Assembly (NCBI GenBank): GCA_951802425.1
Contig: OX637803.1
Location: 2,108,001-2,172,000, forward strand
Source of the DNA: Clavaria fumosa
Taxonomy: Eukaryota > Basidiomycota > Agaricomycetes > Agaricales > Clavariaceae
Direction: 5' to 3'
DNA: 64,000 bases
The position numbers were made by a program, and so were the translations under genes. Under the pieces are notes generated by a model that saw only the letters and a list, made by a program, of their open reading frames with translations, had not been told where the DNA came from and searched no databases. Below are positions 47,401-58,349 of the stretch, in pieces. The stretch's first letter is position 1. Each line of letters opens with the position of its first letter.

Positions 47401-48849
47401 ATCACATCAGTGTCATTTTCTGGAGATGGTACAAGGATAGTTTCAGGGTCCTATGACAGGACAGTGAGAGTGTGGGATGCAGTCACTGGTGCTCATCTGC
47501 AAACACTTAAGGGCCATTCCAATGATGTCACATCAGTGTCATTCTCTCCAGATGGCAAAAGGATAGTTTCAGGGTCTGATGACTGGACAGTGAGGGTGTG
47601 GGATGCAGTCACTGGTGCTCATCTGCAGACACTTGAGGGCCATTGTAATGATGTCAGATCAGTGTCATTCTCTCCAGATGGCACAAGGATAGTTTCAGGG
47701 TCTGATGACTGGACAGTGAGAGTGTGGGATGCAGTCACTGGTGCTCATCTGCAGACACTTGAGGGCCATTCCAATGATGTCACATCAGTGTCATTCTCTC
47801 CAGATGGTAAAAGGATAGTTTCAGGGTCTGATGACTGGACATTGAGAGTGTGGGATGCAGTCACTGGTGCTCATCTGCAGACACTTGAGGGCCATTCTAA
47901 TGATGTCAGATCAGTGTCATTCTCTCCAGATGGCACAAGGATAGTTTCAGGGTCTGATGACTGGACAGTGAGAGTGTGGGATGCAGTCACTGGTGCTCAT
48001 CTGCAAACACTTGAGGGCCATTCTGGTTGGGTCAGATCAGTGTCATTCTCTCCAGATGGTAAAAGGATAGTTTCAGGGTCTGATGACTGGACAGTGAGAG
48101 TGTGGGATGCAGTCACTGGTGCTCATCTGCAAACATTTGAGGGCCATTCTGATTTGGTCACATCAGTGTCATTCTCTCCAGATGGTAAAAGGATAGTTTC
48201 AGTGTCTTATGACATGACAGTGAGAGTGTGGGATGCAGTCACTGGTGCTCATCTGCAAACACTTGAGGGCCATTCTGATGATATCACATCAGCATCATTC
48301 TCTCCAGATGGCACAAGGATAGTTTCAGGGTCAGATGACAGGACAATGAGAGTGTGGGATGCAATCACTGGTGCTCATCTGCAGACACTTGAGGGTCATT
48401 CTCATGGTATCACATCAGTGTCATTCTCTGGAGATGGCACAAAGATAGTTTCAGGGTCTTATGACAGGACAGTGAGAGTGTGGGATGCAGTCACTGGTGC
48501 TCATCTGCAGACACTTGAGGGCCATTCTAATTGGGTTGGATCAGTGTCATTCTCTCCAGATGGCAAAAGGATAGTTTCAGGGTCCTATGACAGAACAGTG
48601 AGAGTGTGGGATGCAGCCACTGGTGCCCATCTACAGATATACAGTGATTCAAACCATGGACAGTCATGGCCATACCTCATCAATGATGGATGGTTATTCA
48701 ACTCTTTCACAGGACACAAACTTTGTTGGATTCCTATGGCTTATCGCAGAATATGTGCATCCACCATTGATCAATTGGCAGTGGTCACACCCCAGCACTC
48801 CATCATTTCCCTCACATTCACTTCCATGCATTCCTACCTCAATAAATAG
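44481..48849 (+). CDS. NACHT-WD40 NLR protein, copy 4 (intact, opposite orientation)
   Basis: Exons 44481-44657, 44713-44843, 44898-45036, 45093-45128, 45183-45210, 45265-46844 and 46903-48849 give 1,345 residues with all phases consistent. The 36- and 28-nt micro-exons are conserved in all three full copies. Residues 1-170 are a helical N-terminal domain. The P-loop GVAGSGKTT is near residue 240 and Walker B LVVIDALDE near 340. Twelve WD40 repeats of 42 residues span about 773-1276, and a tail of about 69 residues follows. Repeats 4-7 share an NDV signature and repeats 4-8 a DDW signature, suggesting recent amplification of one or two units. Role by analogy: STAND-type receptor in non-self recognition. 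It stands alone, without the Rsm1-like and ATPase pieces that accompany the other copies. Confidence 0.9.
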
Positions 48850-48922
48850 CATTATTTACCTCCACTTTGATACTGCAATCAGTTTGTCATGTATACAATA
48901 TGTAAAGTCACCTTATTATTCC

Positions 48923-50606
48923 AGTCCCATGCAGTGGCAGCATGGCAAGGTGCCAGGAATCCAGTGGGCCAGTTTTACTTGGCCCAGAATAAAATCCAAG
49001 ATGGGGGTTCAACAGTCCCAGAAATGCCTTCGCATGGACAGTACTACTGTAGTTCATAACTTACCGCGGACTGCAAATAAGGCTGTAAGGACCTTCGCAG
49101 CGGCCAGTTACTTCGGAGAATGCTGGTATGAAAGAAAATATTCTCGCATACAGTTTCTGAGTTAGTAGTACAGTATGCTGAGTTTATCGGCAATGTTGAG
49201 TCACTACAAACGGAAAGTTCCGCAGCAATTTTGCTGCTCCGGTCCGAGATCCGGGTGTATGTTTCTCCAACTGACCCGTAAAAAAAAAATTCATGCCGTC
49301 CATCCCTAGCTAGATTTATACTCGCCTGAGTAGAACGAATCCTTGCCTTTGCCTGCCTTGAACATGGCGTCCTCTGGCCATGTGGTGCATGCAGCTGGAG
49401 TTGAGCTACCCATTTACTGTGTATGCCCGCCACAACGGCGTCCAAAATTCGTATTACATATTAGAAGACGCGGAGGTTGGTGCGTGGGACTCGGAAAGGG
49501 CGTTAGAAGTCGTGAGGAGAAATATATATATCGTTGTCACACTGCCCCGAACGCCCATCTTTTGCTGCGGCGCCTCGCGCATCAGAGACCAACGACGACG
49601 GGGCACAACTCGCACACACGCACAACGTGCCCCCTCTCAGCCAGACGTCCTGCCGGGTACAACAAAAAGACTCCGGATCATCGCACGGAAAGGTCCCCGA
49701 TGCCAACGTTGCTGGGGCGTTGGTTTCCGTGCAGATATGGCCGTGGCCACGCCTGCTGATGCCCAGGACGACAGGCTGTCCCGTCCAGGCTGCAGGGTCG
49801 TCGTTCTTGTCCGCTGCGTGAGATTGGCGGACTTGTTCCGGTCTCTTGCGCTCTCGGACGTCCAATCATATGCTCGCTCCCTCCATTGGCTACAGGTGTT
49901 GCTTTTTAGGACACGCTGTTATCCTTTTCATTCTCGCTCGCCCTCGATCGATCATTTACGCCACAAAGTCTCCTCCACGGCTGGCAGTTCATTCGCAGCG
50001 GTGGACCACTAGCGTAGAAAACCTGTGAGCTGCTCACCCCTTTGCAACCGGCTGTTTTTCACGTTCTGAGCCTAGCGATCAGCGAAAGGCAAAACTCTGT
50101 TTGGTCATATTTGACCTCCGATATATTTCCATTGGGTGCTTTAAAAATGTGCCCAACTGCCAGGGTCGCAATGCCGGTTTTTTTTTTCTGGGCAAGTCGT
50201 CCCTACCCTCTATTTTAACCATGCAGATGCAGATGCTTTTTCCTGAACACGCAATGCTCTTGCCCGCCAACATGTCGTCGAGAGACGAAACCTTCGAGTA
50301 CGCACCCTCACCCTTTCATATTTTATCCTTTGTGGTAACGTCGGTCTCAACCGAGGCAGAAAATTTATTGCCGACCTTAGGCTAGGTTTTGACACGTACC
50401 CAACATCGAGCGACATTCGTACAGACACCCAATGTCCCACCTGCCAATTTTCCACCGCTTCTGCGATCCAACTTCCTATCTCCCCAGTTCCGCATATCTT
50501 CGCCTCGAATCAAGTCCCTTCGCCTAGGGAGACAGTCGTTGTCAAAACCGTACTCGAGTCGATTAGGCCAGAGGTGTCCAGATCGGATGCTGCTATCTCC
50601 CAAACG
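48923..50606. other. Region between NLR copy 4 and the F-box gene
   Basis: No recognisable gene. The longest frame (49380-50012, plus) has no domain. In the last part (about 50330-50606) the frame of the F-box gene is already open, so its 5' exon(s) and promoter lie here. Confidence 0.45.
49230..49258 (+). repeat. 29-bp direct repeat, right copy
   Basis: Exact match to 43762-43790, in the same orientation. Homology of the NLR block to the 3' flanks of the other copies ends earlier, at about 48922. Confidence 0.85.
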
Positions 50607-52052
50607 ATGGCCGTACTTGTCCGTCTGCTTCACCAGAGGCAGAAGCTGCGCGAATACGAAGAGGGTCACAAGATTCTCTTATCGCCCATGAGACGACTGC
50701 CCGCGGAGCTCCTTTCCGAGATCTTCCTTCAGTGCCTGCCCGAGGGCCCCCCAAGGTGTGCGCCGAGCTGCCACGATGCGCCCCTTCTCTTGGGCAGGGT
50801 GTGTCGCCAATGGAGGGCCGTTGCCTGGTCAACCCCCCGGTTGTGGACCAACGCCACGTTCCGGCTTCAGAGGAACGTCCCACCCGACCAATCGCTTCTC
50901 ATGCGAAGTTGGATCGCGCGGTCGGGCGTGGCCCCGTTATCGCTGCACCTGTATCGCGATTGGCGTTCCGCTTTTGAGGGAGAGCTGTCATTCGACGACG
51001 TCATACACTCTTCCACCCGATGGCGCAGCCTTATCTTGAGCATGCACTTGAAGGACGTGAGACATCTTTTACCTGTCAAATCACTGCTTCCGGCGCTGCA
51101 GGAGGTTGAGCTGGATATCACACAACCTGAACAAACACCATTGACCTCGGAGCCGCTGGACGTCTTCGAACACGCCCCCCAGCTTCGTTCCGTCGCCATC
51201 TACGGCGCTGTGATCTTGCATCCGACGAGGGTCCGGTTCCCCTGGCGCCAGCTCACCAAGCTCGTCATCTCCAACCACGACCCGGTGTCCGTCCTGGAGG
51301 TCATGCGATGCTGCGAGAACCTCGTGCATTGCAACTACGACATCTACCCGATGGAGGACTTCGAGCTTGCCGTGCCGGAGGTGCGGCTCACGCAGCTGCG
51401 CAAGCTGAGCTGCTACGGCGGGACGAACCTCTTGAACGTCCTGACGCTGCCCGCGCTGCAGGACCTCGAGGTCCTCCCCTTCGAGGTTGCCGCGGGCGTG
51501 TGGCTGCCCCAGCTCAGCTCTCTCCTCTCCCGGTCCAGGTGCCGCATCACCCGGCTCGCACTCGTCAACGTCGCCATCTCCAGCGAGGAGCTAGTGCGCT
51601 GTCTGCGGGAGATGCCCGAAGTCGTCGACCTCAAGATCGTCAAGGCGCCCCCGAGCCACGACCTCCCCGACGACCTCTTCAAGCGTCTCACCCTCGCCAC
51701 CCCCCCGCGTGAGAGGAGCCCCCACGCCACCGCCACCGCCGCCGCGTCGACGCCCCTGCTTCGCCGGCTGCAGACCCTCGCTGTCTTTACGGACCTGCCG
51801 TGCAGCATTGACCTCATGGCCCTTATGGCGGAGTCGCGGAGACGGCGTCTTTTGGCCGACGTGGACAACGGGACATGCGCGGCCAAACCCGAGGAGGAGG
51901 TCGCGCAGATCCAATTCGTGCACTTGAAGATCTGCAACGCCCCACCATCGTACAGACTGGACGCACATGCGAGCGCGTTGGCGAAGCTCGAGGGGCTGAA
52001 AGCCGACGGTTTCTACTACGCCATCACGTTGACGCCGGAGCCGCCCACATGA
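50607..52052 (+). CDS. F-box protein with LRR-like C-terminus
   Basis: 481 residues from the first in-frame ATG. The N-terminus is a heptad-like helix (VLVRLLHQRQKLREYEEGHKI) leading into an F-box with the core RLPAELLSEIFLQCLP. A VCRQWRAVAWSTPRLW segment follows, typical of agaricomycete F-box proteins, and then a long stretch of leucine-rich, LRR-like repeats. F-box proteins bind Skp1 and select substrates for SCF ubiquitin ligases; the substrate here is unknown. The frame is open for at least 250 nt upstream and reads like the usual coiled N-terminus (ETVVVKTVLESIRPEVSRSD). The true start is therefore upstream, possibly behind an intron, and this annotation is a minimum. Confidence 0.8.
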   Translation: MAVLVRLLHQRQKLREYEEGHKILLSPMRRLPAELLSEIFLQCLPEGPPRCAPSCHDAPLLLGRVCRQWRAVAWSTPRLWTNATFRLQRNVPPDQSLLMRSWIARSGVAPLSLHLYRDWRSAFEGELSFDDVIHSSTRWRSLILSMHLKDVRHLLPVKSLLPALQEVELDITQPEQTPLTSEPLDVFEHAPQLRSVAIYGAVILHPTRVRFPWRQLTKLVISNHDPVSVLEVMRCCENLVHCNYDIYPMEDFELAVPEVRLTQLRKLSCYGGTNLLNVLTLPALQDLEVLPFEVAAGVWLPQLSSLLSRSRCRITRLALVNVAISSEELVRCLREMPEVVDLKIVKAPPSHDLPDDLFKRLTLATPPRERSPHATATAAASTPLLRRLQTLAVFTDLPCSIDLMALMAESRRRRLLADVDNGTCAAKPEEEVAQIQFVHLKICNAPPSYRLDAHASALAKLEGLKADGFYYAITLTPEPPT

Positions 52053-52311
52053 AGGCTTTCCACATTCAGTAAGGGTCGGTGATCATTGGGTTTGCTTCGC
52101 TTGGACAGCCCTAAGGTTACTGTAATACACGTAATACAAAACTCCTGTGCTGCTACAGGATAAATTCTGTTTGTAATTTAGGACGTAAAGCGCATCTATG
52201 TGAGACATTGCATAAAATGATTGGCAAGAAAATCAATCGGGCGTTGTGTTTCGAACAGATGCAATTTTATGACTATGGATTTGAGTCCGCAGTTTGTCAT
52301 TCACCCCCACC

Positions 52312-54225
52312 TCAAGCCGTCACGTCGATGGCCGCCGGGGTCGACGCCTTGCCGTCCAAAAGGATGCGCCCTGCATCGACAACGCTACCCTGGGCCTCGA
52401 GTTCTGCCTCGCGGGCACCATTGGCGACACCGAGCTGCAGCCGGCCCATCTCCCGAATGAAGCTGCTCCCCCAGAACGCCGCACTGTACTTGCACACGTA
52501 CTTGAACAGCTTCCGGTGGTTCTCCGCACGTGTGGCCGCGGGCATCGTCACCGCCTCGTGGATCGCGTCCGCCACCTGCTGCGAGTCCCACGGGTTGACG
52601 ACAATCGAGCCGTTCAGACTGTGTGCAGCGCCTGCGAACTCGGAGAGGATCATCACGCCTTGGCGGTCGTTCTGGCACGCGATGTATTCGTACGACACCT
52701 GCGTCTCCGATTGAGCCAAACCCACGAACGAAGAAACAGAGAATGACATACGAGGTTCATGCCGTCTCGCGTGCTGGACACCAGGCACACATCGCTCGCA
52801 GCGTAGAGAGCACACAGTTCATCGAAAGGCAGACTCTTATGCATAAAGTGTATGGGCATGAAGTCGACAGTCCCAAAGCGACCATTGATGCGGCCGACGA
52901 GTTCGTTTACCGTAGAGCGAAGGTTTTGATATTCCTCCACGTCTTGCCGTGAAGGAACAGCAAGTTGTACGAGGACGACCTGTCATGACGGACTCAATAT
53001 AGGGATAGAGGGGGATCATGACCATGCATACCTTGCCTATCCACTCTGGATGCTGGGAAAGGAAAAGCTCGAGGGCATGTAGCTTCTGCGGGACGCCTTT
53101 GATGTAATCTAGACGATCGACACCAACGATAACCTTTTGGCCTTCAAAGCGCTGTTCTAACTGCACGATACGTTTCTTCACAGACTCTTTTTTGAGATTC
53201 TGTTTTAAAGCGAAGGCTCAGTCAGTTCCAAGTCTCTACGGTTTGGAACGACAGTAGCTCGCCTCGACAAAGGATCCGGGCTCGATGCCGATTGGGAACG
53301 TCCCAACGTGGGCTAAGCGTCCCTCGTATTCAACTCCATTCGGCATCGTGGGTAGACCGAGGATGCGAGTGCACGACGAAAGGAAGTGCCGTGCGTAGTC
53401 AAATGTGTGGAATCCAATGAGATCGCAATATAAGAGGCCTAGCAAAATTTCCCGTCTGACCGGAAGGATCCTGCACAGACACAGATGAGTGGTCCGAGAT
53501 TTATCTTATGACGTCATTGAAAGGACGAACCTGTAAATCTCGCTGCTGGGAAACGGGGTATGCAGGAAGAACCCGATTTTGATTCCGGGGATGCGGGATG
53601 GTTCCCGTGCCATTGCCACGCTCTCATTTTCTCCCTCCATTCCCTCCATAATTTTGGATAGCTCTTCCTGCATGAAATGTCCGCCAATTGAAATCCCGTT
53701 GACCAAAGCCCGGATGAGCATAGGCAATAGCATGAGGTGATAATCTTGCACCCAGACCATCGCACCCGGAGTGACCTGTTGGCACACCGCCTCCGCGAAT
53801 TTCATGTTCGCCTGACGATACGCAAGCCAATTTCCCTCGTCAAAATTCATCTCGCCTGGATGATAATGAAATAGAGGCCATAGGATGGAATTTGAGAAAC
53901 CGTTGTAGTGCCGATCAGCTACGTCATCGTCCAGGTATACAGCCTGGCACGAATACTGTTCCATGAGACGTTTGTCGACTAGGGGGCGGTCCTTGGGAGG
54001 GATGAAAAAACCCGGCCAACCAATCCATGTGAAGTTCAGCGACTTTTTGAACCCTGATAGGGCGGACACCAGACCCCCTGAGGACATTTTGAAGTGGTAC
54101 TCGCCGGAATCATCTTTGGTGATGGTGATGGGCAAGCGATTGGACACCACTATGAGGTGGGTTCCCTTCAGGTTCTCATGGTCGAACACAGGTTCCGAAT
54201 CCGTGGATGGGGATGAAATAGCCAT
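52312..54225 (-). CDS. tps1: Trehalose-6-phosphate synthase (Tps1)
   Basis: Five exons: 54225-53531, 53470-53263, 53199-53032, 52979-52752, 52698-52312; 561 residues. It makes trehalose-6-phosphate from UDP-glucose and glucose-6-phosphate (GT20 family). Visible family blocks are VSNRLPITI near the N-terminus, GWPGFF, WPLFHYHP, VWVQDYHLMLLPMLIR, GFFLHTPFPSSEIYR, GVDRLDYIKGVPQKL, VVLVQLAVPSR and DGMNLVSYEYIACQ. The start at MAISSPS was preferred over an in-frame ATG 78 nt upstream because the family motif then lies at the usual distance. The second intron has no usable GT donor. It fits as GC-AG (GAG|GCGAGC), which restores the FVE-NLKKESV junction expected for the family. The C-terminus is short, so this is a synthase without a phosphatase domain. 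Confidence 0.95.
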
Positions 54226-54577
54226 TGGAGGATGACTGGGAGTACAGGCGAGGGTGTAATAGACGAAGTGAGGGCAAAGTGGGACACTGCTAGCCGGCAA
54301 CACTCCCGACTCCAGTCGATGTCAGCAACGACAGCGACAAGTGTATGTGTCGAGTGCCAAAGTGCGGGGGAACCAGGCGTATCGCGGTGGCCGACGGTGC
54401 GAGAGCAGCACGGGAGCTGTGGCGGAACAGGAAAATCATAAGTACAATAGGTTATGGGCAACTCGCCAAACACGGATCTAACGGGCAAAATTCGGGCTCA
54501 AACGTGCAAAAGGGGTCTCTTTGAGCGCCGAGTACTTGCCATGAACGTTCATGAACAGCGGTGAACTCAAATTTGGC
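54226..54577. other. Spacer upstream of tps1
   Basis: Contains the tps1 promoter and the 3' flank of the membrane-protein gene, both on the minus strand. No gene and no clear motif. Confidence 0.4.
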
Positions 54578-56182
54578 TTATTCTCGTCCTGTGCTATACA
54601 AGACACCCGTCCTTAACCTCGGATAGTCATCTTGGTTCCCCGCCACGTCTACAATCAGCTGTGCTACTGAATCCCCAGCAGCCTGTTCCCTCCATTTTGC
54701 AACGAGCGTATCAAGCCTGCGGTCTTCCGAGTTCAACGAGATCTGCCTCGCGCCATCTAACTTCGTCGTCGACGCCAGCACGAAGTTGCTCGGTTTGTCC
54801 ACCATGATCCGTACAGGAATACGGTGGACCAGCAACAACATCGCGCCAGTTGACACGAGGACAAGTACAGCACCAGCAACACACACCCAGCGCACAGCGC
54901 CAGTCGCGAAATGGATCCCGGGCCTCGTCACGCGGATACTGCTGCTTTCTGTACCTGTAAGCACCGAGTCTACATAGGCGCGGTTCAGCAACCCTGCCAA
55001 CAGCCCGTTCATAATCTGTGCCACTGGCGCAATATCTCCGTCGTCGCGGGAGGTCATGAGCACGCTCAGAAGCGGCGCCCATGAAAATCCGATGCCAGTT
55101 GTGTTGGCCCAGGTCACCAGCTCAGCGAACTGCTGCACCAGGACGGATGGATCTGCTCGATCTGGCAACGGCCGGGGCTCGCTGACGGCTAGCAACGACG
55201 AGTCTTGATTCCACAAGAGCCTTCCGCTTTGCAGGATCGTGTCACACTGAGCCAGGACGGAACGTGGAAAACCGAGTGACTCCACCCCAAGCATGTGAAG
55301 TACAAAACTTGAGTTACTGGAAGTGATCCAAATGCTTTCGTTAGAAGAATGTTGAATCTGGAATGTCCCTATCTCCTGTTGCTGTAGCTGGCACTGCAGA
55401 TCCACTTGATATGTGGGCAGCACGGCGGACGTCGAGGCAAATGGAGCGCCATCATTGACGACCTGCAGAGTACTGAGACCTGCAATGACACTCTGCGCAC
55501 ATGTCTTGTACGCGGCGCCGGAAAGGCATCCCGAGTTGTACGTATTCCCGAACGAGTTGATCTTTCCAGATGACAGTGCCGCCACCGTCCCAACTTTCCA
55601 GTTCCCCGTGCAGCTGCCTAGGTTGAGGCCGGAGTTATGGGAGGGCATGTAGCAGTTGCCGGTCTGGAGCGAGCGAACGACGTCGGCCAAGCCGGTCACT
55701 TTGATGCTCTGCACCTCATAGAACGGCACCTGGCCGACGCGGGGTAACACCGCGGCGCCGAGCCACGTCGTGAAAGTTAGCGTGAGGAAGAGTTGCGCGA
55801 CCGCCGCGGCCTTGCCCGCCGTTCCTAGTGACCACGTCGAGAGCATCGCGAACGCCCCAGCGGACCTTTCCAGGCTTCGGAGAGGGACACCCTGCTCTTG
55901 TGCCGCGGCGCCAAGCTGGATCCACAGGCTCCTTTTCGCAAGGCTATGCGCAAGGAAGCCAAATGCGGCGATACCCGCTTGGACAAGCAGAATGATAAGT
56001 TAGAGTTTGGAAGGGTTATTCGCGACGCTGCCTCCTCTGATGGTCACATCGCCGGCCATGAGTGCAAGCACGAGACCAGCGGCGAGAGTAGGTCCTGCTG
56101 CTAACAGCGCGGTCAATCGTTTGGACGTCACCGCTCTCTGAGCGATCAAGGGATCCTTCGTGATTTTGTGTGGTTCGTTCAT
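54578..56182 (-). CDS. Multi-span membrane protein of unknown function
   Basis: The main frame (from about 55990 down to 54578) and an N-terminal piece starting at the ATG at 56182 are in the same phase. They are separated only by TAA at about 56000. Hydrophobic segments are LTALLAAGPTLAAGLVLALM, LLVQAGIAAFGFLAHSLA (after the stop), AVAQLFLTLTFTTWLGAAVL, and a C-terminal helix VCVAGAVLVLVSTGAMLLLV. Between the last two lies a large region with N-glycosylation sequons (SNES, NSS, NTT) and paired cysteines, probably extracellular. This layout is common among basidiomycete surface proteins of unknown role. The stop probably lies in a short intron, since CTAAC could be its branch point, but I could not fix both splice sites. 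A nonsense mutation is the alternative. If only the ATG at 55846 is used, the product is 422 residues. Confidence 0.6.
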
Positions 56183-56759
56183 TGCGCAGAATGCCTAGGA
56201 TCACGCGTAAGCTTGCTCTTATCAGAGTGTACGCATATCTCGACTCACAAAATAATGGACACAGAGCAAGACACGCAGAATTCTAAAAGGAAGAGGACAA
56301 GGGCATGTCACAGTTTTTGGGGCTGATTTTTGCGGTAGCTTACTCGGCCATGAGCGCAACGGCGGACGAAGATGCCCGCCTTATTTTTCGGATCAGTCTT
56401 TCGGTTCCTTTGGCTCGGCAACCGAATTTCGATAGTCGAGCGAGAACTAGGTTGATACAGCATGTGGACTTGTCGATGTATTATACCTCGAGTCTTAGAA
56501 TGATAAGAACGAGCTGAAAGCGGGCGTGGTCAGTCTGGCAACTTACTCCAAAAGCACTAGTTTGCAGTATGGAAGATGAGCGGCATTCTCAGCATTGACA
56601 CGGGAATCAGTAAGATCGTGGAGCATCAATCAAACCACGTTTACTACGTGACAAAGATCCGATGCTGCATGGAATTATTCGAGCGCTGGAATGTAGACAA
56701 CATCGCTCAAATCACTTTCCTACAAATGGTCTGCGTTCGTGTGTACAGCAGCGAAGAGC
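56183..56759. other. Intergenic spacer
   Basis: Between the 5' end of the membrane-protein gene and the 3' end of the P0 gene. No reading frame with a recognisable domain and no RNA gene seen. Confidence 0.45.
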
Positions 56760-57911
56760 TCAATCGAACAGACTCAAGCCCTACAACAATTTGAGAACTA
56801 TGGCGGAGGTGCTCACGAAATGACGCTTACCATATCTTCTTCAGAGTCTTCCGATGGTGGTTTGGCCTCTTCCTTGACTTCAGCTACAGGTGTCGCTTCG
56901 GCGGCGACTGCAGGGGCTGCGCTAGCAAAGGCGTCAGGGTTGGCGAGATACTCCTTGACCTAGAAGGGAATTGTGGTTAGCATCGGCGGGTGTCGGGCTT
57001 TGCTCATTTGGGGAAAACATTGAAGGTATATTTTTAGGTAAGTTGTGGGGATTCCAAACTAACCTTCTCGGAACCCTCAAACGTATAATCGGTGGCCAAT
57101 GAGACGGCAAGAATTCTCTTGTAGGCATTCACCAGTGAGTGAATAACGGACACCATTGTTGGGTAATGCAGGGCAAGCGAGATTGCGGCAATTGTCTTTA
57201 TACCGGAGAGGAAACGATCGATGAGCTGTTCATCATCGATGTCAAGCACAGAAGGTGGGAAGGAGTTGCCGCCGTCGAATATTTGCGTGACGGTCATGCC
57301 GTAAGTGAAGGGCGAGATGTTGAGCATGTTGAGGAGCGTGGCTTCGGAAGGGCCAACACGAGTTCCAGCGGTGACGACCTTGATGTCCGAGACAATTTCG
57401 ATTGTGCCACGGGCGATTTTTGTGGGGATTCCTAGTGCCTGGAAGAACGAGGTCTTTCCGGGCTCCATACCGGTGTTGCCAGCAGTGACGGTCACATCTT
57501 TGGGGGCGTAAGCACCAGCTCGGGCAGGGGCAGCTACTTTGTTAGAGATGATGATCTCGCGTATTTCTTTGAGGTCGCCAGAGGTGAAGACGAAGCCGAT
57601 GTTACCCTTCACGTGGGGCAGGAGACGCTCGAATTGCGGGAAATCTGCTAGGACGGAGCGTAGCGCGCGGCGAACCATGGTATTCTTGCCCATGAGCACA
57701 ACGCCCACACCGCGCAGAGCTACACGGATCTGGTGCATCTGATTCGAGCCGACATTATCCACATTGACTATGAAGATGGACGCTATATTGGCTGTAGATC
57801 AGCTACGATGCAACGGCACAAGCAAGTTCGACTTCGCCACGCACAGTATTTGGCGACGAGCTCCTTGAGCTTTTCGAAATATAATTCTTTATTGGCGCGT
57901 GAAATACCCAT
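56760..57911 (-). CDS. 60S acidic ribosomal protein P0
   Basis: Four exons: 57911-57845, 57782-57064, 56959-56831, 56780-56760; 311 residues, the usual size. It starts [20 protein letters not shown] and, after the first intron, continues [20 protein letters not shown]. Later blocks are [31 protein letters not shown], the [19 protein letters not shown] segment, and an Ala/Glu-rich hinge. P0 anchors the P1/P2 stalk at the ribosomal GTPase centre. The tail is SEEDM plus a 21-nt last exon encoding GLSLFD, where most eukaryotes have GFGLFD. The acceptor before this micro-exon (TTGTAG) and the stop directly after it fit well. It is transcribed divergently from the PPR-like gene. Confidence 0.95.
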
Positions 57912-58242
57912 TCTGAAATGTGGTTTCGACGATGAGCAGCGAGGTGCAGTTCCTGTTGACGCGTGACTTGAAAAATAAGGTTTGCTCACGGCTCGGCGTT
58001 TGCCGATAATCAGACTGGCAGGCAAAAGCCAAACATTGGCACAAAGGTGGCAAGGTCAGTCAGTCTTCGACAACGACGGCGCGGCAACGACGAGCTCTCT
58101 TTGGCAGTCAAGCAGCTCATCCTTGCAGCGATGGAATGTTCCGATGTCATTTACTCGCTGTTAGATGGCCGCGTTATCCGTAAGCGAGGTTAACTTGTTC
58201 TAAATTGACGCGTTCTCATTGACCATCGACGTCTCTTCCCCA
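57912..58242. promoter_or_regulatory. Shared upstream region of the P0 and PPR-like genes
   Basis: About 330 bp between divergent genes. It probably contains both promoters and the unplaced first exon of the PPR-like gene (a candidate ATG lies at 58131). No TATA box is obvious. Confidence 0.45.
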
Positions 58243-58349
58243 GCTGGGGCGAAGCGTATTTGGCTCGAGCTGGAATCCTGCCCATTGGAAGCGATCCAGT
58301 AACCCTTCACAATCATGGCCACCGCGGGAAGACAAGGCGGATATCTTCT

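Noticed and set aside
49503..49865. Cysteine-containing minus-strand frame considered as a hydrophobin-like protein
   Set aside because: Cysteine spacing does not follow the eight-Cys hydrophobin pattern, there is no signal peptide, and no splice model improves it.
49380..50012. 210-codon plus-strand frame before the F-box gene
   Set aside because: No recognisable domain, codon use unlike the neighbours, and overlapping frames of similar length on the other strand.
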